Source of the DNA: Fuerstiella sp.
GTDB lineage: Bacteria; Planctomycetota; Planctomycetia; Planctomycetales; Planctomycetaceae
Length of the DNA stretch: 64,000 bases
Direction: 5' to 3'
Assembly: GCA_022843805.1 (NCBI GenBank)
Contig: JALHMY010000008.1
Coordinates: 62,001 to 126,000 of the forward strand
Shown here piece after piece: positions 1-9,113 of this stretch. The notes below the pieces were generated by a model. The model did no database searches. It was not told the DNA's origin and was given only the letters and a program-made list of their open reading frames with translations. Within the stretch, counting starts at the first letter, position 1; each line of letters opens with the position of its first letter. Position numbers and translations under genes: made by a program.

Positions 1-2334
1 GCATACGGCGAGGACCGCAGTTGGTTTGTGGAGTCCTACATCCGGGCCGGCAGGCTCAGGGAAGCCCTGGCCCTGCTGATGAAAAGTGAACAGGACAAAA
101 CCGGAAACATGCTGCGCGCCAGGATCATCGCAGCGGCTGCGCTGCTACCAGGGCTACTTGCAGAGCTGGCCGAGTCGGCCTCCGATGATGGACAGTTCCA
201 GGCCGAGGTGGCTCGTCATTTTGCCGACAATGGCGACATGAAGCAGGCCAGCGCGGCGCACAGCGCCGCCCGTAAGTTATTCGAGCAGCAACTGACAAAG
301 GAACCGGAGAACTCATCCCTGGCAGGCGAGTTGGCCGACCTGCTGATTCAAATGAACTCAGGCGAATGGACGACGCTCAGTCCGGTGGACATGAAATCGG
401 TAAAGGGGGCAACTTTGACGGTGCAGGGCGACGATTCAATCCTGGCGTCCGGAGCCAATATCGAAGGGGATGTTTACAGGATTTCTGCGGTTGGCCCTCT
501 TGACCGCATCGCCGCGGTTCGGCTCGAAGTGCTGCCTGACGCCAGCTTACCGAGCAAGGGCTCCGGACGACACGATTCAGGTAATTTCCATCTCCGCGAG
601 TTTCGCCTCTACCAGGCATCGGATGACGGAGAAAATGGACTCCGGCCCGTGCCGGTGGGAAGCGCCTGGACGAGTTACATCTGGAATGCGCCGGATACCG
701 ATATCGCCGGAACAATCGACACAGGTCTGAACAAGGACTGGCATGTCTGGGGGCGTACCGGCGAAGCCCATCAGGCGGTCTTCCTTCTGCGAGAGCCGGT
801 CCCCGCTCAAAATCGGCAATTCGTCATCGAGTTGCGTCAATCGCATAATCTGGGCCGCTTCCGCCTGTCGGTCAGCGCCGCCCCCACGATCTTCAAACGT
901 GAGCAGGAACGCCTTGCGGCAATGAAAATCACCGATCCCTGGGCCAGGCTCGCTGCAGCGTACTTGCTGGCCAGCGATACGGATCGTGCAGCCGATCTGC
1001 TGGTGAAATCGATGGAGAAACAGGGGATCGCGGCATGGCTCGATAACAGCATGTTGATCAACGACGTCCTCGATTCACTCCAGTCCAGGCACCCTGATCT
1101 CTACGCGACTCTGTTGCCAGACGCGGCGAGCGCCGCCGTTGAACGAAGGCAGATGGATCTGGCGCGGACCCTGTACGATCGGCTCGTGAAGTTGCAGCCG
1201 GAGAACGCGTTGTGGAGTGAGCGTACGGGGCAACTCCAGCCGGATGTGCTCGCGGTCTGGAATTTCGACACTGGCGCCGGACTATGGGGAGCCAGCCGAA
1301 ATTGTGACCTCTCGGTGAAAGACGGCGTGCTTACCGCGTTAACAACCGGCGACGATCCCAGCTTCAAGTCACCAGCCAGCGGGCCGGCTGGCGGCAAAGC
1401 CATCGTCCTGCGATATCGCGCTGACGAAGCTTTCACCATGCAGATCTTCTGGGCCGATTCGTCGGGTGGTTTCGCAGAGGCCCGTCATCTGGACTACCCA
1501 ATCCCGGTGTCCTCGGGTGAATGGGCGGAGATCACACTGCCATTCTGGTGCCAGGGGACACTGAACACTCTGCGGCTGCACCCCAATACTGCGAGCGAGC
1601 ATCCGCTGGAAATCGATTCCATCGTGTTGCAGAATTTCGAGTCCACCGAAGCCTGGAGTTCGGACGCCTGGATGCGGATCATCCAGCAACAACCTGGCAT
1701 GACACAAACCGCCTTCGATTTCTTCAGGCAGACCGAACGCTGGAATGAGGCAGCCCCGTTTGGCTTGAAGCTGGTCGAGCAGAATCCGGAAGACACGCTC
1801 ATGTGGCTTCGAATTGCGGCGGTACTTGCGTTGACCGACGATCCGACTGCTTATTCCGATTTCTGCGGTCGCATGGTGCAGCACTTTGCGGAATCAAAAA
1901 AACCTGAAACCGCCGAGCGGGTCGTCAAGGCTTCTCTGTTGCGAGCCGACTCAATCGACCTCGCGAAACTTCCCGGGGACCTGCTCGCCAAATCGCTGAA
2001 CGACGGAACCGTGCCGGAATGGCTGCCGCCATGGGCCTGGGGCAGCCGGGCACTGCTGGCCTGCCGCAGTGGAGATGCCGAGTCAGCGGTGCAGTACGTG
2101 GCGAAATCCGAAGAGTGCAAGCCCATCGACGTCGCCCACGCTTTGAACCTGGCAGTGCAGGCTATGGCCCAGCATCAGCTTGGCAAGGCGGGTGAAGCGA
2201 AAACTTCTCTGGAAGAAGCCTCGCAGCTGATCGCTCGCCTCAGGGAAGAGCCCGGCAGGAAAGGCGACCACGACCTGCTGATCGCCGAGATCCTGTTCCA
2301 CGAAGCCGAAGCGTTGATGAAGGAGAAGGAGTAA
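1..2334 (+). CDS. Large TPR protein with sugar-binding-like domains, C-terminal part only
   Basis: The frame is open from the first base and reads through the GTG at 28, so the gene very probably starts upstream of the window. The visible 777 residues begin with helical TPR-like repeats. Next comes a segment with the pattern GATLTVQGDDSILASG and LREFRLYQ, which I recall from planctomycete extracellular proteins. A second TPR stretch follows, then a jelly-roll-like segment (about residues 410-540, 'VWNFDTGAGLWGAS') and a last TPR block rich in Ala and Leu. Such tails are often attached to planctomycete Ser/Thr kinases carrying WD40 or TPR repeats, but no kinase domain is visible here. It stops at TAA 2332-2334 with no clear terminator. 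A related-looking TPR gene leaves the window at the other end. Confidence 0.8.
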   Translation, partial: AYGEDRSWFVESYIRAGRLREALALLMKSEQDKTGNMLRARIIAAAALLPGLLAELAESASDDGQFQAEVARHFADNGDMKQASAAHSAARKLFEQQLTKEPENSSLAGELADLLIQMNSGEWTTLSPVDMKSVKGATLTVQGDDSILASGANIEGDVYRISAVGPLDRIAAVRLEVLPDASLPSKGSGRHDSGNFHLREFRLYQASDDGENGLRPVPVGSAWTSYIWNAPDTDIAGTIDTGLNKDWHVWGRTGEAHQAVFLLREPVPAQNRQFVIELRQSHNLGRFRLSVSAAPTIFKREQERLAAMKITDPWARLAAAYLLASDTDRAADLLVKSMEKQGIAAWLDNSMLINDVLDSLQSRHPDLYATLLPDAASAAVERRQMDLARTLYDRLVKLQPENALWSERTGQLQPDVLAVWNFDTGAGLWGASRNCDLSVKDGVLTALTTGDDPSFKSPASGPAGGKAIVLRYRADEAFTMQIFWADSSGGFAEARHLDYPIPVSSGEWAEITLPFWCQGTLNTLRLHPNTASEHPLEIDSIVLQNFESTEAWSSDAWMRIIQQQPGMTQTAFDFFRQTERWNEAAPFGLKLVEQNPEDTLMWLRIAAVLALTDDPTAYSDFCGRMVQHFAESKKPETAERVVKASLLRADSIDLAKLPGDLLAKSLNDGTVPEWLPPWAWGSRALLACRSGDAESAVQYVAKSEECKPIDVAHALNLAVQAMAQHQLGKAGEAKTSLEEASQLIARLREEPGRKGDHDLLIAEILFHEAEALMKEKE

Positions 2335-2449
2335 CCGAAAGAGTCAGACAGCGAAGAGAAATAATTCACGATGTGTCGATCAATTCCACGGCATGTTCTG
2401 CACACGTTCCAGCCACGCCTCAGGAGGGCCGGAATCCGGTTGATTTGAC

Positions 2450-2812
2450 AAAACTTGCGGCAGATATGCCGGTGGCGCTGGTCCGTCAGGATGAACCGTC
2501 CTGAGTTAGACGCGATTTCGTTTTCACTCGACTTCGGTCATATCGACCGACTCGGAAAAAGGAACTTCATACACTGCTCCGGTGGTAATGACCGGAGCGG
2601 GAAACGATGTTGCCTTCACTGCTCCGGTCCGACACGCTGATGCAGCATCAATCTGATCCACGGCATCGCTCAAATCTCATCCCGACGCGATGTCAAGATG
2701 ATGACACTAAACGGGTGGACTTAGCCGCACGAACTGCGTGGGTCGATGTGACCGGAGCAGCGAACGGCTGGGGGCCAACTGGCTCCGGTCGGTCTCACCG
2801 GACGGAGTTAAC
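2450..2812. repeat. Dispersed intergenic repeat, copy A (longest)
   Basis: This gene-free stretch matches three other intergenic places. Its left half (2450-2600, containing 'gagttagacgcgatttcg' and 'acttcatacactgct') aligns with 23945-24100. Its right half (2610-2810, containing 'tcgatgtgaccggagcag' and 'tggctccggtcggtct') aligns with 21757-21945. A short core, 'ggtccgacac' followed by 'ccggagcag', is also near 24125 and 27620. The rest of the gap, 2335-2449 and 2813-3141, shows no gene or structure I recognise. No long open frame fits, and the copies differ by many substitutions, so this looks like an old non-coding element. Confidence 0.75.
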
Positions 2813-3141
2813 GAGCTTCATCGCTGGCACTGGAGTGTCGTGTCGGTGCATTCAGGTAATTGAATTGTCTTACAATCGTTCACCCGTGCAGGAGCAATAG
2901 AATGCCGCTGTCGACAGCGGTAGATCCTTGTGTTTACAGATTTCGCAGGCATTCCATCGCGACCTGTGTCTTGGGGCGAAGGCTCCGTTGCGATTTCCGG
3001 TCGGCCGCGGACTACCCTTTGCCTGTCGGTTCGATGGTGTGTGCCGTCTTTTGCTCTTGCGCTGACACGACTATCGCCCGCGTCTGAGAATTGATTGCCC
3101 CAGCCTCGAAGACCACATATCCGTATCGCCGTGCCAAAAGA

Positions 3142-4191
3142 TCAGCCTTCGTTCATTCCGAAAACGAACGGCATTGCTTTCTCCAGTTTGTCAGTCACAT
3201 CACCGTTGAGTTTGAAGATTTCTTTCTCGACTTTCAATTCCATTTCGGACTGACCGCTGCTGAAGTCAATCTTCGTCGTGTCGATCCAGACCACATTGGG
3301 GGCGTAGGTGCTCTCAAAGTAGTATCGGCCACCAGTCAAATCATGCACCGTCCGGAAAATCGTGCTGGAGACGTTCGGCTTCTTTGGGTCGGGTTTACCA
3401 AAGGGAACGGAAATGTTTCGAATCACGCTGAACATGTAAGCCGCTCCTTCGTCTCGGTTTGCCGGCTTGGGAAGATTCTCGGCGTAATAGGCAGCTCGCA
3501 CGAAGCGGTCCGTCGGGGTTCGTTCTCCGGGAAGCGGCTTGTCTCCGCCAAACGTTCGATACTGTTGCAGATTCTCGATCTGCTGGTCGTAGGTTGGCTC
3601 GTTGGTCATCACCGTGAAACGCTTGTCGTGATAGACATTGGCTTTGCCGCCGACGTACTCAATGACCGCTGAGTCTCCCGATTTGTCCGCGATCGACAAA
3701 TGTACAAGTGTTGGAAAGCCATTCGGCAGGATCAACGTATCAATCTGGAACGTGAACGTCTTCTGAGCTTCAACGGCTTCAGCAACGGTCGCATAGTTGT
3801 CAAGGAAATACTGAACCCACTGAGTAACACCGACGGCTTCCAGCTTGGGATCGCGTTTGCCGTAGTCGCAGTCGCCTGCCAGGTAAAGGATTTGTGCGCT
3901 GAGGCCCTTTTCGTTCATTCCTTCATGTGTTGCCAGATCGTATCCAGTAATGACAAGGCTGCCGTACTTTGACGTCCACTTGTGGGGATTCTCTTTCACA
4001 GCGCCTGTTCGCTCCATCCCGCGTGGATAGACTCGGAAAGCAGAATCAGCTTTTTCCGTCCAGTCCTGGGTTCGTCCTACAAACACCTGGCCGTCCCCGG
4101 CGACCCATACCACGCGAGTACACGGCAGCGCGACAGAGGCTGAAAACAGCCCGATGAGAACAACGGAAATGATTCGGATTGTGCGACGCAT
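3142..4191 (-). CDS. Secreted linear amide C-N hydrolase (choloylglycine hydrolase / penicillin V acylase type)
   Basis: A 349-residue Ntn-hydrolase of the conjugated bile salt hydrolase and penicillin acylase family, which cleaves linear amides. A signal peptide (residues 1-23, basic start then a hydrophobic core ending VALP) is followed directly by Cys24 in 'CTRVVW'. Removal of the leader would expose Cys24 as the N-terminal nucleophile, as the family requires. Further family-like stretches are 'FVGRTQDW', 'GMNEKGLSAQIL', 'MTNEPTYDQQ' and a late 'YAPNVVWIDTTKIDF'. The start is supported by 'gaggaattggc' just upstream. The substrate cannot be read from the sequence; acyl-amide or N-acyl homoserine lactone hydrolysis are options. 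It stands alone, pointing left. Confidence 0.85.
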   Translation of the reverse strand: MRRTIRIISVVLIGLFSASVALPCTRVVWVAGDGQVFVGRTQDWTEKADSAFRVYPRGMERTGAVKENPHKWTSKYGSLVITGYDLATHEGMNEKGLSAQILYLAGDCDYGKRDPKLEAVGVTQWVQYFLDNYATVAEAVEAQKTFTFQIDTLILPNGFPTLVHLSIADKSGDSAVIEYVGGKANVYHDKRFTVMTNEPTYDQQIENLQQYRTFGGDKPLPGERTPTDRFVRAAYYAENLPKPANRDEGAAYMFSVIRNISVPFGKPDPKKPNVSSTIFRTVHDLTGGRYYFESTYAPNVVWIDTTKIDFSSGQSEMELKVEKEIFKLNGDVTDKLEKAMPFVFGMNEG

Positions 4192-4463
4192 GCCAATTCC
4201 TCGTGTTCAAAGACTGTTCGCAGAGCAGGTATTCAACCGCCAAAGTACCTTCAGAACCTGCTGCAGTTTGGCGATGCCGAATGGAACGTCAATCCTCATG
4301 GGTAAAAATCCAGATGGAGTTTGCTTCCGAAGTCTAATGACTCTCATCGCTCGAAATCACTCACGGATGAGAGGACAAAAAACGTTCATCATCGCACATG
4401 GCTTTGGTAAATGTCCGCAGTTTGGCGGTAGTGCTTGCCTGAATCACTCGGCGGCAACAGGTT

Positions 4464-5471
4464 TCACTTTTCCACAACGGTCTCGGCAAGCATAAAGATT
4501 GCTGTCGCCTCACCAGTGGCATCTGGGCACGGCATAACCCTCGTGCCCGTTGAATCGATGTCGTAAAAGTGCGGAATACCGCCCGATGGCAGTTGTGCAG
4601 CCATCAATCGCCTATGCATGAGATCCAGCTCATCTGGAAACTCGCTGTTTAATCCCAGCAGTCTGCACGTATACAACAGCACTGCCAACTTGAATGCGTA
4701 CTGCCGGCATGTCGAAGATTCACCCTTCTTAAACTTTGAATACTCGGGCTGAATCACATAATCAACCAGCAATCCATGTTCATGTTGCCATCGAACAGGA
4801 TTTTCAGATGGATTGCTGTCTCTTGCAGCTCCGATCCCCTTTTGAAAGATGCTCCGCAGCCGAATTCTTGCTGATTCCTGTTTCCCCAATCGAAACTCGT
4901 ACAGCGACTGATACGCCGCATGCTCAGCGAAAAGCAGAGGATGGCCAACCTCAAACTCTCGATCAGCAACGACCGTAAAGGTTCGGACATCGATCATTCG
5001 ATCGCCCGATGCCATGACACCTATCGATCGGCCGTGGACCAGATCGCTATCGACCGGCTTATGCCCGATCGACGAAACAGAACGCCAAATCACTTCGTGC
5101 ATTGAGTTGCCAAGGCAATCAATGTTTTTTAGTGATTCACCTAATTCTTCCGCAATCTTTGGTTGCGTCAGCGTCAGCGCATAGGATGCCCACAGAGTAT
5201 CAGTAATCGCATAGCCAGCCAGTCGATTGGGTAGTTCAGGATTGAGTGTTGGATCTTTCCAGGCAATGACTGAAATCAAAACCTCGCGATCATCGACCGT
5301 TAGCCGACCCGTGCGGACGTGTGCCGCCAGCCAATCGGAGGCATTGTTCACAGCGACACTAATGACTTCGTCCTTCGGCATCGCCAGCGTTTCCTGACCA
5401 TTCGAGATCGATGTCCAGGCCAAAAGGATCACCTGAACGCACATGCCAAGAAACGATTGTTTGTCTGTCAT
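4464..5471 (-). CDS. Secreted protein of unknown function, helical
   Basis: 335 residues, beginning with a probable signal peptide (residues 1-25, hydrophobic core LGMCVQVILLAW, cleavage near SNG-QE). The mature part is mostly helical. It has Trp/His/Tyr-rich stretches ('AEHAAYQSLYEF', 'WQHEHGLLVDYVI') and a C-terminal 'AAQLPSGGIPHFYD', reminiscent of alpha/alpha-toroid enzymes such as terpene-cyclase-like or squalene-hopene-like folds. I do not recognise a family and assign no function. The C-terminal 'DATGEATAIFMLAETV' fits a last toroid helix. The gene is monocistronic, and the 271 bp before the next gene start at 4191 hold nothing visible. Confidence 0.6.
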   Translation of the reverse strand: MTDKQSFLGMCVQVILLAWTSISNGQETLAMPKDEVISVAVNNASDWLAAHVRTGRLTVDDREVLISVIAWKDPTLNPELPNRLAGYAITDTLWASYALTLTQPKIAEELGESLKNIDCLGNSMHEVIWRSVSSIGHKPVDSDLVHGRSIGVMASGDRMIDVRTFTVVADREFEVGHPLLFAEHAAYQSLYEFRLGKQESARIRLRSIFQKGIGAARDSNPSENPVRWQHEHGLLVDYVIQPEYSKFKKGESSTCRQYAFKLAVLLYTCRLLGLNSEFPDELDLMHRRLMAAQLPSGGIPHFYDIDSTGTRVMPCPDATGEATAIFMLAETVVEK

Positions 5472-5768
5472 GGAAGCACTGGAGAAGTATGAACTCGCTC
5501 AGAAATTCTGATGATGTCGCGACCAATTCGGGACACAAACATTCGAGAAACGGAGTATGTTCCAAAACCCGCCTACGCCGTCTCGATCAGTATCGAACAA
5601 TCTTCTCAGCTTTAGAGTTCATTGGCTACCGACGTGTGGAGTGCGTCAGGAGAACTCAGGAAAAAAGCAGAAATGAGTGAAGTCCAACAGAAGCCTGTTG
5701 TCGATGGTCGTAGCTCGAAATGACAACGCGCATCCGGGTGAAGTTGGTCGATTCAGGGGGACGTTACA

Positions 5769-5867
5769 TTGTCATGGGAAACTTCTACGCCACGAATCCG
5801 TCGAGGCTTTACGCTAATTGAACTGCTTGTCGTGATCGCGATCATCGCGATCCTCATTGCGTTATGA
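5769..5867 (+). pseudogene. Stub of a DUF1559 prepilin-like gene
   Basis: A TTG-initiated frame of 32 codons encodes only the type IV prepilin-like leader of DUF1559 proteins: 'RRGFTLIELLVVIAIIAIL' followed by IAL and then TGA at 5865-5867. Intact DUF1559 proteins are normally 250-400 residues long; here everything after the leader helix is missing, and the next 75 bases match nothing recognisable. The gene has evidently been cut off or deleted. The leader alone would be a non-functional membrane helix. Confidence 0.75.
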
Positions 5868-5943
5868 AGTGGACCTGATTTGCTGACTGGCCTGATTGAC
5901 TTTCAAGTTACGAAATCATCAACGGCGTTAACTGCCCAGATCT

Positions 5944-6819
5944 TCATTCTGGGACTGCGGGTGACGCTGGCATTTCGTTGTAATAAGCAAGCAGGAGTGA
6001 AAACAGCTGAGGATCAATTCCCCCCTCGATTCTGTCATCAAGGCGTTCGTCACCATCCAGTATTTCGTCAAGTTGCTGCTGTCGGGTCTCGCGATCCGTG
6101 TGAGGTGTTCCATCGGGGAATTGAGCGCAACCACTCTTTAACAATTTCACGGACTCTGTTGCTCCAATAGTCTCAAGTGCGGCAAGGCAGTCCGCCGCGT
6201 GATCACCGGCAGAATTGTAAAAGTACTGATCGATTCCGCCGTTCATCACTTCCGCATTAAACCAGAAGACATTCCAGACGGCCTTTTCTCTCGTTGAGAG
6301 TTTCTGATAATTCTCAGGTTCATACCCATCCAGCTCGCCACACAGCTTTCGTACGGCTTCTTCAGCTGGCCAGTGTGGGTCACGCTCAGTCATCACAGCG
6401 GCGTAAGCTCTGTCGTCCAAAGCGGCTTGGTCCGGCATGCCCATGAGTGTGTAGAGTTTTGATCGAGACGTGAGCGCCATGATGTCCTTTGGGTCGATTC
6501 GGATTGCCTCGTTGTAATCTTCAATCGCAGCATCGTAGGACTTCAGTGCTTCAAGTGAAGAAGCGCGGTTCAAGTAGAATTCCCCTTGGTTAGGGTCAAT
6601 CTCGATGGCCCTCGAGCAGTATTTGATAACAGCATCGTGATCACCGTGGACCATCGACATCACGATCTGCATTCGAAGTTCGTTCAATGTCATTGTGCCA
6701 GGAATCGCTCCTTGTTCGCTGCCACACCCCTCAACCACCAGGATCATGACCAAACCAACGGCCAGAACCATTGTCGTCCTGACCGATTGCACGAATACTG
6801 AATGCAACTGAAAACTCAT
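5944..6819 (-). CDS. Lipoprotein with TPR repeats and a DUF4375-like domain
   Basis: I start the gene at ATG 6819 because it gives a proper lipoprotein leader: a hydrophobic helix ending LVVEGC, with Cys as lipid attachment site, about 32 residues in. An upstream in-frame start at 6891 would put the leader in the middle. After the leader come two TPR units ('AIKYCSRAIEIDPNQGEFYLNRA'-type spacing, about residues 60-130). The C-terminal domain, with 'VWNVFWFNAEVMNGG', 'DQYFYNSAGDHA' and 'LAALETIGA', is typical of DUF4375 (Imm/DMP19-like) proteins of unknown role. Some relatives are immunity or inhibitor proteins, but no toxin neighbour is present. Likely attached to a membrane. Confidence 0.75.
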   Translation of the reverse strand: MSFQLHSVFVQSVRTTMVLAVGLVMILVVEGCGSEQGAIPGTMTLNELRMQIVMSMVHGDHDAVIKYCSRAIEIDPNQGEFYLNRASSLEALKSYDAAIEDYNEAIRIDPKDIMALTSRSKLYTLMGMPDQAALDDRAYAAVMTERDPHWPAEEAVRKLCGELDGYEPENYQKLSTREKAVWNVFWFNAEVMNGGIDQYFYNSAGDHAADCLAALETIGATESVKLLKSGCAQFPDGTPHTDRETRQQQLDEILDGDERLDDRIEGGIDPQLFSLLLAYYNEMPASPAVPE

Positions 6820-6970
6820 TACGAGCTTCTTTGTAACATGAGCGGACGCCGCGATACTGCAATTTAGGCGAAAAATTATCGCGTCAGGCAACTGATCTTT
6901 TCGAGAAATCCAAGGCTCACGACAATGACTTAGAGGTTACCACACTTCCAACTCACCGAAGGAGCCAAGG

Positions 6971-7087
6971 ATGGCTAAGGGTAAGAAAGAGTCGAAGCCA
7001 CCGCAAGTGCAGCACAAGTTGAAGAGCCGTCCTTCGCAGCATGATAAGCGAAAACGACTCGACACACGGAATCTTCAGCGTAGATAG
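6971..7087 (+). CDS. Possible small, strongly basic protein (38 residues)
   Basis: ATG at 6971 follows a good ribosome-binding site ('gaaggagccaagg') and opens a 38-codon frame with 15 Lys/Arg, beginning MAKGKKESKPPQVQHKLKSR. The frame ends at TAG 7085-7087. The composition fits a nucleic-acid-binding peptide or an accessory peptide of the transposase remnant starting just downstream. It could also be chance. I do not recognise a family. Confidence 0.4.
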   Translation: MAKGKKESKPPQVQHKLKSRPSQHDKRKRLDTRNLQRR

Positions 7088-7090
7088 ACG

Positions 7091-7535
7091 GTGAAGGCGA
7101 AAGTGCCGCTCACCGGGAAGATGGCCATTCTGGTGACGTCGATGGCTGGCATGCTGGATGCCCGGATGGCGTTCCGACTTTCCGTCATCATGGCGGGAAT
7201 GATGGTGGCCGAAGATCGTCGAGTTGCCGCGGCATGGTTTTCTGCTGCCGGAGTACAGGATGACTGGGATCGTTTTTTGTGACTGCCTGATCAGTGTCGG
7301 ACGCAAGACTCGGTTGCTGGCTCTGCCATTGCTGATAGCCGTCGTGAGGAAGTTTGCTCCCGGTCCCGATGGTCACATGATCGTTGCGGTTGATGATTCG
7401 ACGACGCAGCGATACCGACGCCATGTCGAAGGTGCAGGGGTGCATCACAATCCCACGGACGGTCCGGCCGATGGCGAATGGATGTATGGTCACAACTGGG
7501 TGACGTTATGTTTCCTGGCAACTCATCCGCTGTGG
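7091..7535 (+). pseudogene. 5' part of a DDE transposase (IS701-like / DDE_5 type), frameshifted and cut
   Basis: Two frames carry consecutive parts of one transposase. Residues up to 'AAAWFSAAGVQDDWDRF' lie in the frame opening at 7091. From about 7279 the second frame gives 'LISVGRKTRLLALPLLI', 'PDGHMIVAVDDS' (first catalytic Asp region), 'RRHVEGAGVHHNP', 'GPADGEWMYGHNW' and 'ATHPLW'. The switch is at a run of six T (7273-7278), so one inserted base explains it. The frame ends at 7535 because another IS begins at 7536. After that IS, 9107 onward resumes with GVTA, fitting the 'HPLWGV' seen in intact relatives for a few residues. Confidence 0.8.
7529..7535. repeat. Candidate 7-bp target site duplication, left copy
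   Basis: GCTGTGG lies directly before the left inverted repeat of the IS and recurs directly after the right one at 9107-9113. The transposase reading frame on the left ends HPLW in this heptamer and continues plausibly as GV after the right copy. That is what an insertion with a 7-bp duplication would leave. Confidence 0.65.
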
Positions 7536-7551
7536 GCAACGCCGTTAAGGA
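7536..7551 (+). repeat. Left terminal inverted repeat of the IS
   Basis: GCAACGCCGTTAAGGA is the exact reverse complement of the right end at 9091-9106. Identity stops after 16 bases. Confidence 0.9.
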
Positions 7552-7601
7552 TTTTAAGATGATGAAAATCGGTATTTACAAAAAACTGAGGATATGAAAA
7601 A

Positions 7602-7664
7602 AGCCAGACTCCCGCATGTGGTGTGCGGACTGAAAATGTTTCAGCCCAGGAAGGGAGTCTGGCT
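7602..7664 (+). promoter_or_regulatory. Hairpin upstream of the IS transposase start
   Basis: 'agccagactccc' at 7602-7613 pairs perfectly with 'gggagtctggct' at 7653-7664, ending four bases before the likely ATG at 7668. In many IS elements such a structure limits translation from outside promoters by hiding the start region. That role is inferred from position only. Confidence 0.55.
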
Positions 7665-7667
7665 CGA

Positions 7668-9079
7668 ATGTCACGGAAGAAGCAAACGGCCACGTCAGTG
7701 GATGCAAAAAAGAAATCCCCAAAGTTTACTCATGGCGATTTGTTGCGGAAGGCGCTGACATGGTTGCTCAATGACCGTATGTTTGCCGACATCAAGCTGC
7801 ATGGCAATATCAGTTGGACACCAAAGCATCTCGTGATCCTTGCCATTCTTTGGGTCTGGTCCGACAAGAGAACGCTCAGTCGAGCCTTTGAGCATGCACG
7901 GCGGTTATCGCTCGGATGTTTGGCAATGTCGCCGTCAAAAGCTTCCAGGGAATGACGGGAGCGTTAAAAACATGGACCGTTCAACTGCTGCCAAGAATTC
8001 AGCAGCGGATGCAGGAACTCATGAACGAGGTGAGCGGTGACCACTGGCGGGTTGGCCTTTGGCTGGCACTGGCGGTCGATGGGTCCCGGGCCAGCACGCC
8101 ACGCACGATCAGCAATGAGAAAGCCTTTTCCATCAAAAACTATGGCAAAGGCAGGAAGGCAAAATCCCGGACGAAGTGGAAGAATAAGCAGAAGCGAAGT
8201 AAGAAACTGTCGGCTCCGGTGAAGCCTCAGATGTGGATCACTCTGATCTGGCACATGGGGCTGAGGATGCCATGGACATGGAAGACCGGAGCCTCCACTT
8301 CCAGTGAACGGCAACATCTGACGGACATGCTGGAAACAGCAATCTTCCCGGAAAATACACTGTTTTGCGGTGCTGCGGGCTTCGTGGGCTACGAATTCTG
8401 GAATGCCATTCTGAGCAAAGGCCACAGTTTCTTGGTTCGCGTTGGAGCCAATGTCCATCTGTTGAAGAACCTGTACTGCGTTCGCGAACGTGATGGGATT
8501 GTCTGCGTGTGGCCAGATGCGGTGATGCGAAAGAAACAACCGCCGCTTGTACTGCGACTGATTCAGATTCAGAACGAACGCGGTACAATGAGTCTGGTGA
8601 CGAATGTGTTATGTCCGAAGCAGCTTTCGGATTCTGAGGTTGCGAAACTGTATGGGATGCGGTGAGGTATCGAACTTCAGTTTCGCTCGTTCAAACAGAC
8701 ATTTGGCCGCAGCACGCTGCACAGTCGGACGGCCGCATGCAGCTACGTGGAAATGGACTGGTCACTGCTGGGCCTGTGGGTCGTCCAGCTGTTCGCCGTG
8801 AAGGAACAGATCAAAATCGATCAGCCACCTGCCAGTTCGAGCGTGTCACTGAGCCTTGCGATCATTCAGGATACGATGGACATGTGCCATGAGGCCGCAA
8901 TGAACGGGAACGTGCTGAGTCGGCAGCTGAGCACAGCAGTCCACGACGAGTACGTTCGCACGGGCAGCAAGGCAGCTCGCTATAAACCCAACAAGAAAGA
9001 CAAACCCTCCGCCACTCAACCAATCATTCTTGAGGCAACGGAAAAACAAAAACAGGCCCTCAGGAATCTCAATTTATAA
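7668..9079 (+). pseudogene. IS4-type transposase of the 7536-9106 element, inactivated
   Basis: The gene is readable as about 470 codons once two lesions are repaired. It starts MSRKKQTATS at 7668. Around 7905-7915 the frame shifts after 'SRAFEHARR' and continues as 'ARMFGNVAVKSFQGMTGALK', consistent with loss of one base. The first catalytic Asp is in 'ALAVDGSRAS'. The second, normally in a 'DAGFVGY' motif, reads 'GAAGFVGYEFW' (Asp to Ala). At 8663-8665 TGA replaces the Trp expected in 'MRWGIELQFRS', in frame. The remainder, with the catalytic Glu region 'GIELQFRSFKQTFGR', runs to the stop at 9079. Three independent defects rule out activity and argue against programmed frameshifting. Confidence 0.9.
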
Positions 9080-9090
9080 CACTTACTTTT

Positions 9091-9106
9091 TCCTTAACGG
9101 CGTTGC
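9091..9106 (-). repeat. Right terminal inverted repeat of the IS
   Basis: TCCTTAACGGCGTTGC, the exact reverse complement of 7536-7551, ends directly before the second GCTGTGG (9107-9113). Confidence 0.9.
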
Positions 9107-9113
9107 GCTGTGG
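9107..9113. repeat. Candidate 7-bp target site duplication, right copy
   Basis: GCTGTGG, identical to 7529-7535. It marks the right border of the IS. Confidence 0.65.

Larger units (their letters stand above)
7536..9106 (+). mobile_element. Complete but inactive insertion sequence, IS4-type, 1571 bp
   Basis: The element is bounded by perfect 16-bp inverted repeats: GCAACGCCGTTAAGGA at 7536-7551 and its reverse complement at 9091-9106. GCTGTGG flanks both sides as a likely target duplication. It carries one transposase gene of the IS4/DDE_Tnp_1 kind filling most of its length, preceded by a strong hairpin. The transposase is broken by a frameshift and a nonsense codon and lacks a catalytic Asp, so the copy cannot move itself. 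The intact ends suggest recent arrival or possible mobilisation in trans. Family assignment rests on motif recall. Confidence 0.85.

Noticed and set aside
7905-7960. Programmed ribosomal frameshift in the IS transposase
   Set aside because: No slippery heptamer is seen, and the gene has a nonsense codon and lost a catalytic Asp as well, so simple decay is the better explanation.
8663-8665. TGA as selenocysteine
   Set aside because: The codon replaces a Trp conserved in the transposase family; no SECIS-like structure and no reason for selenium there.
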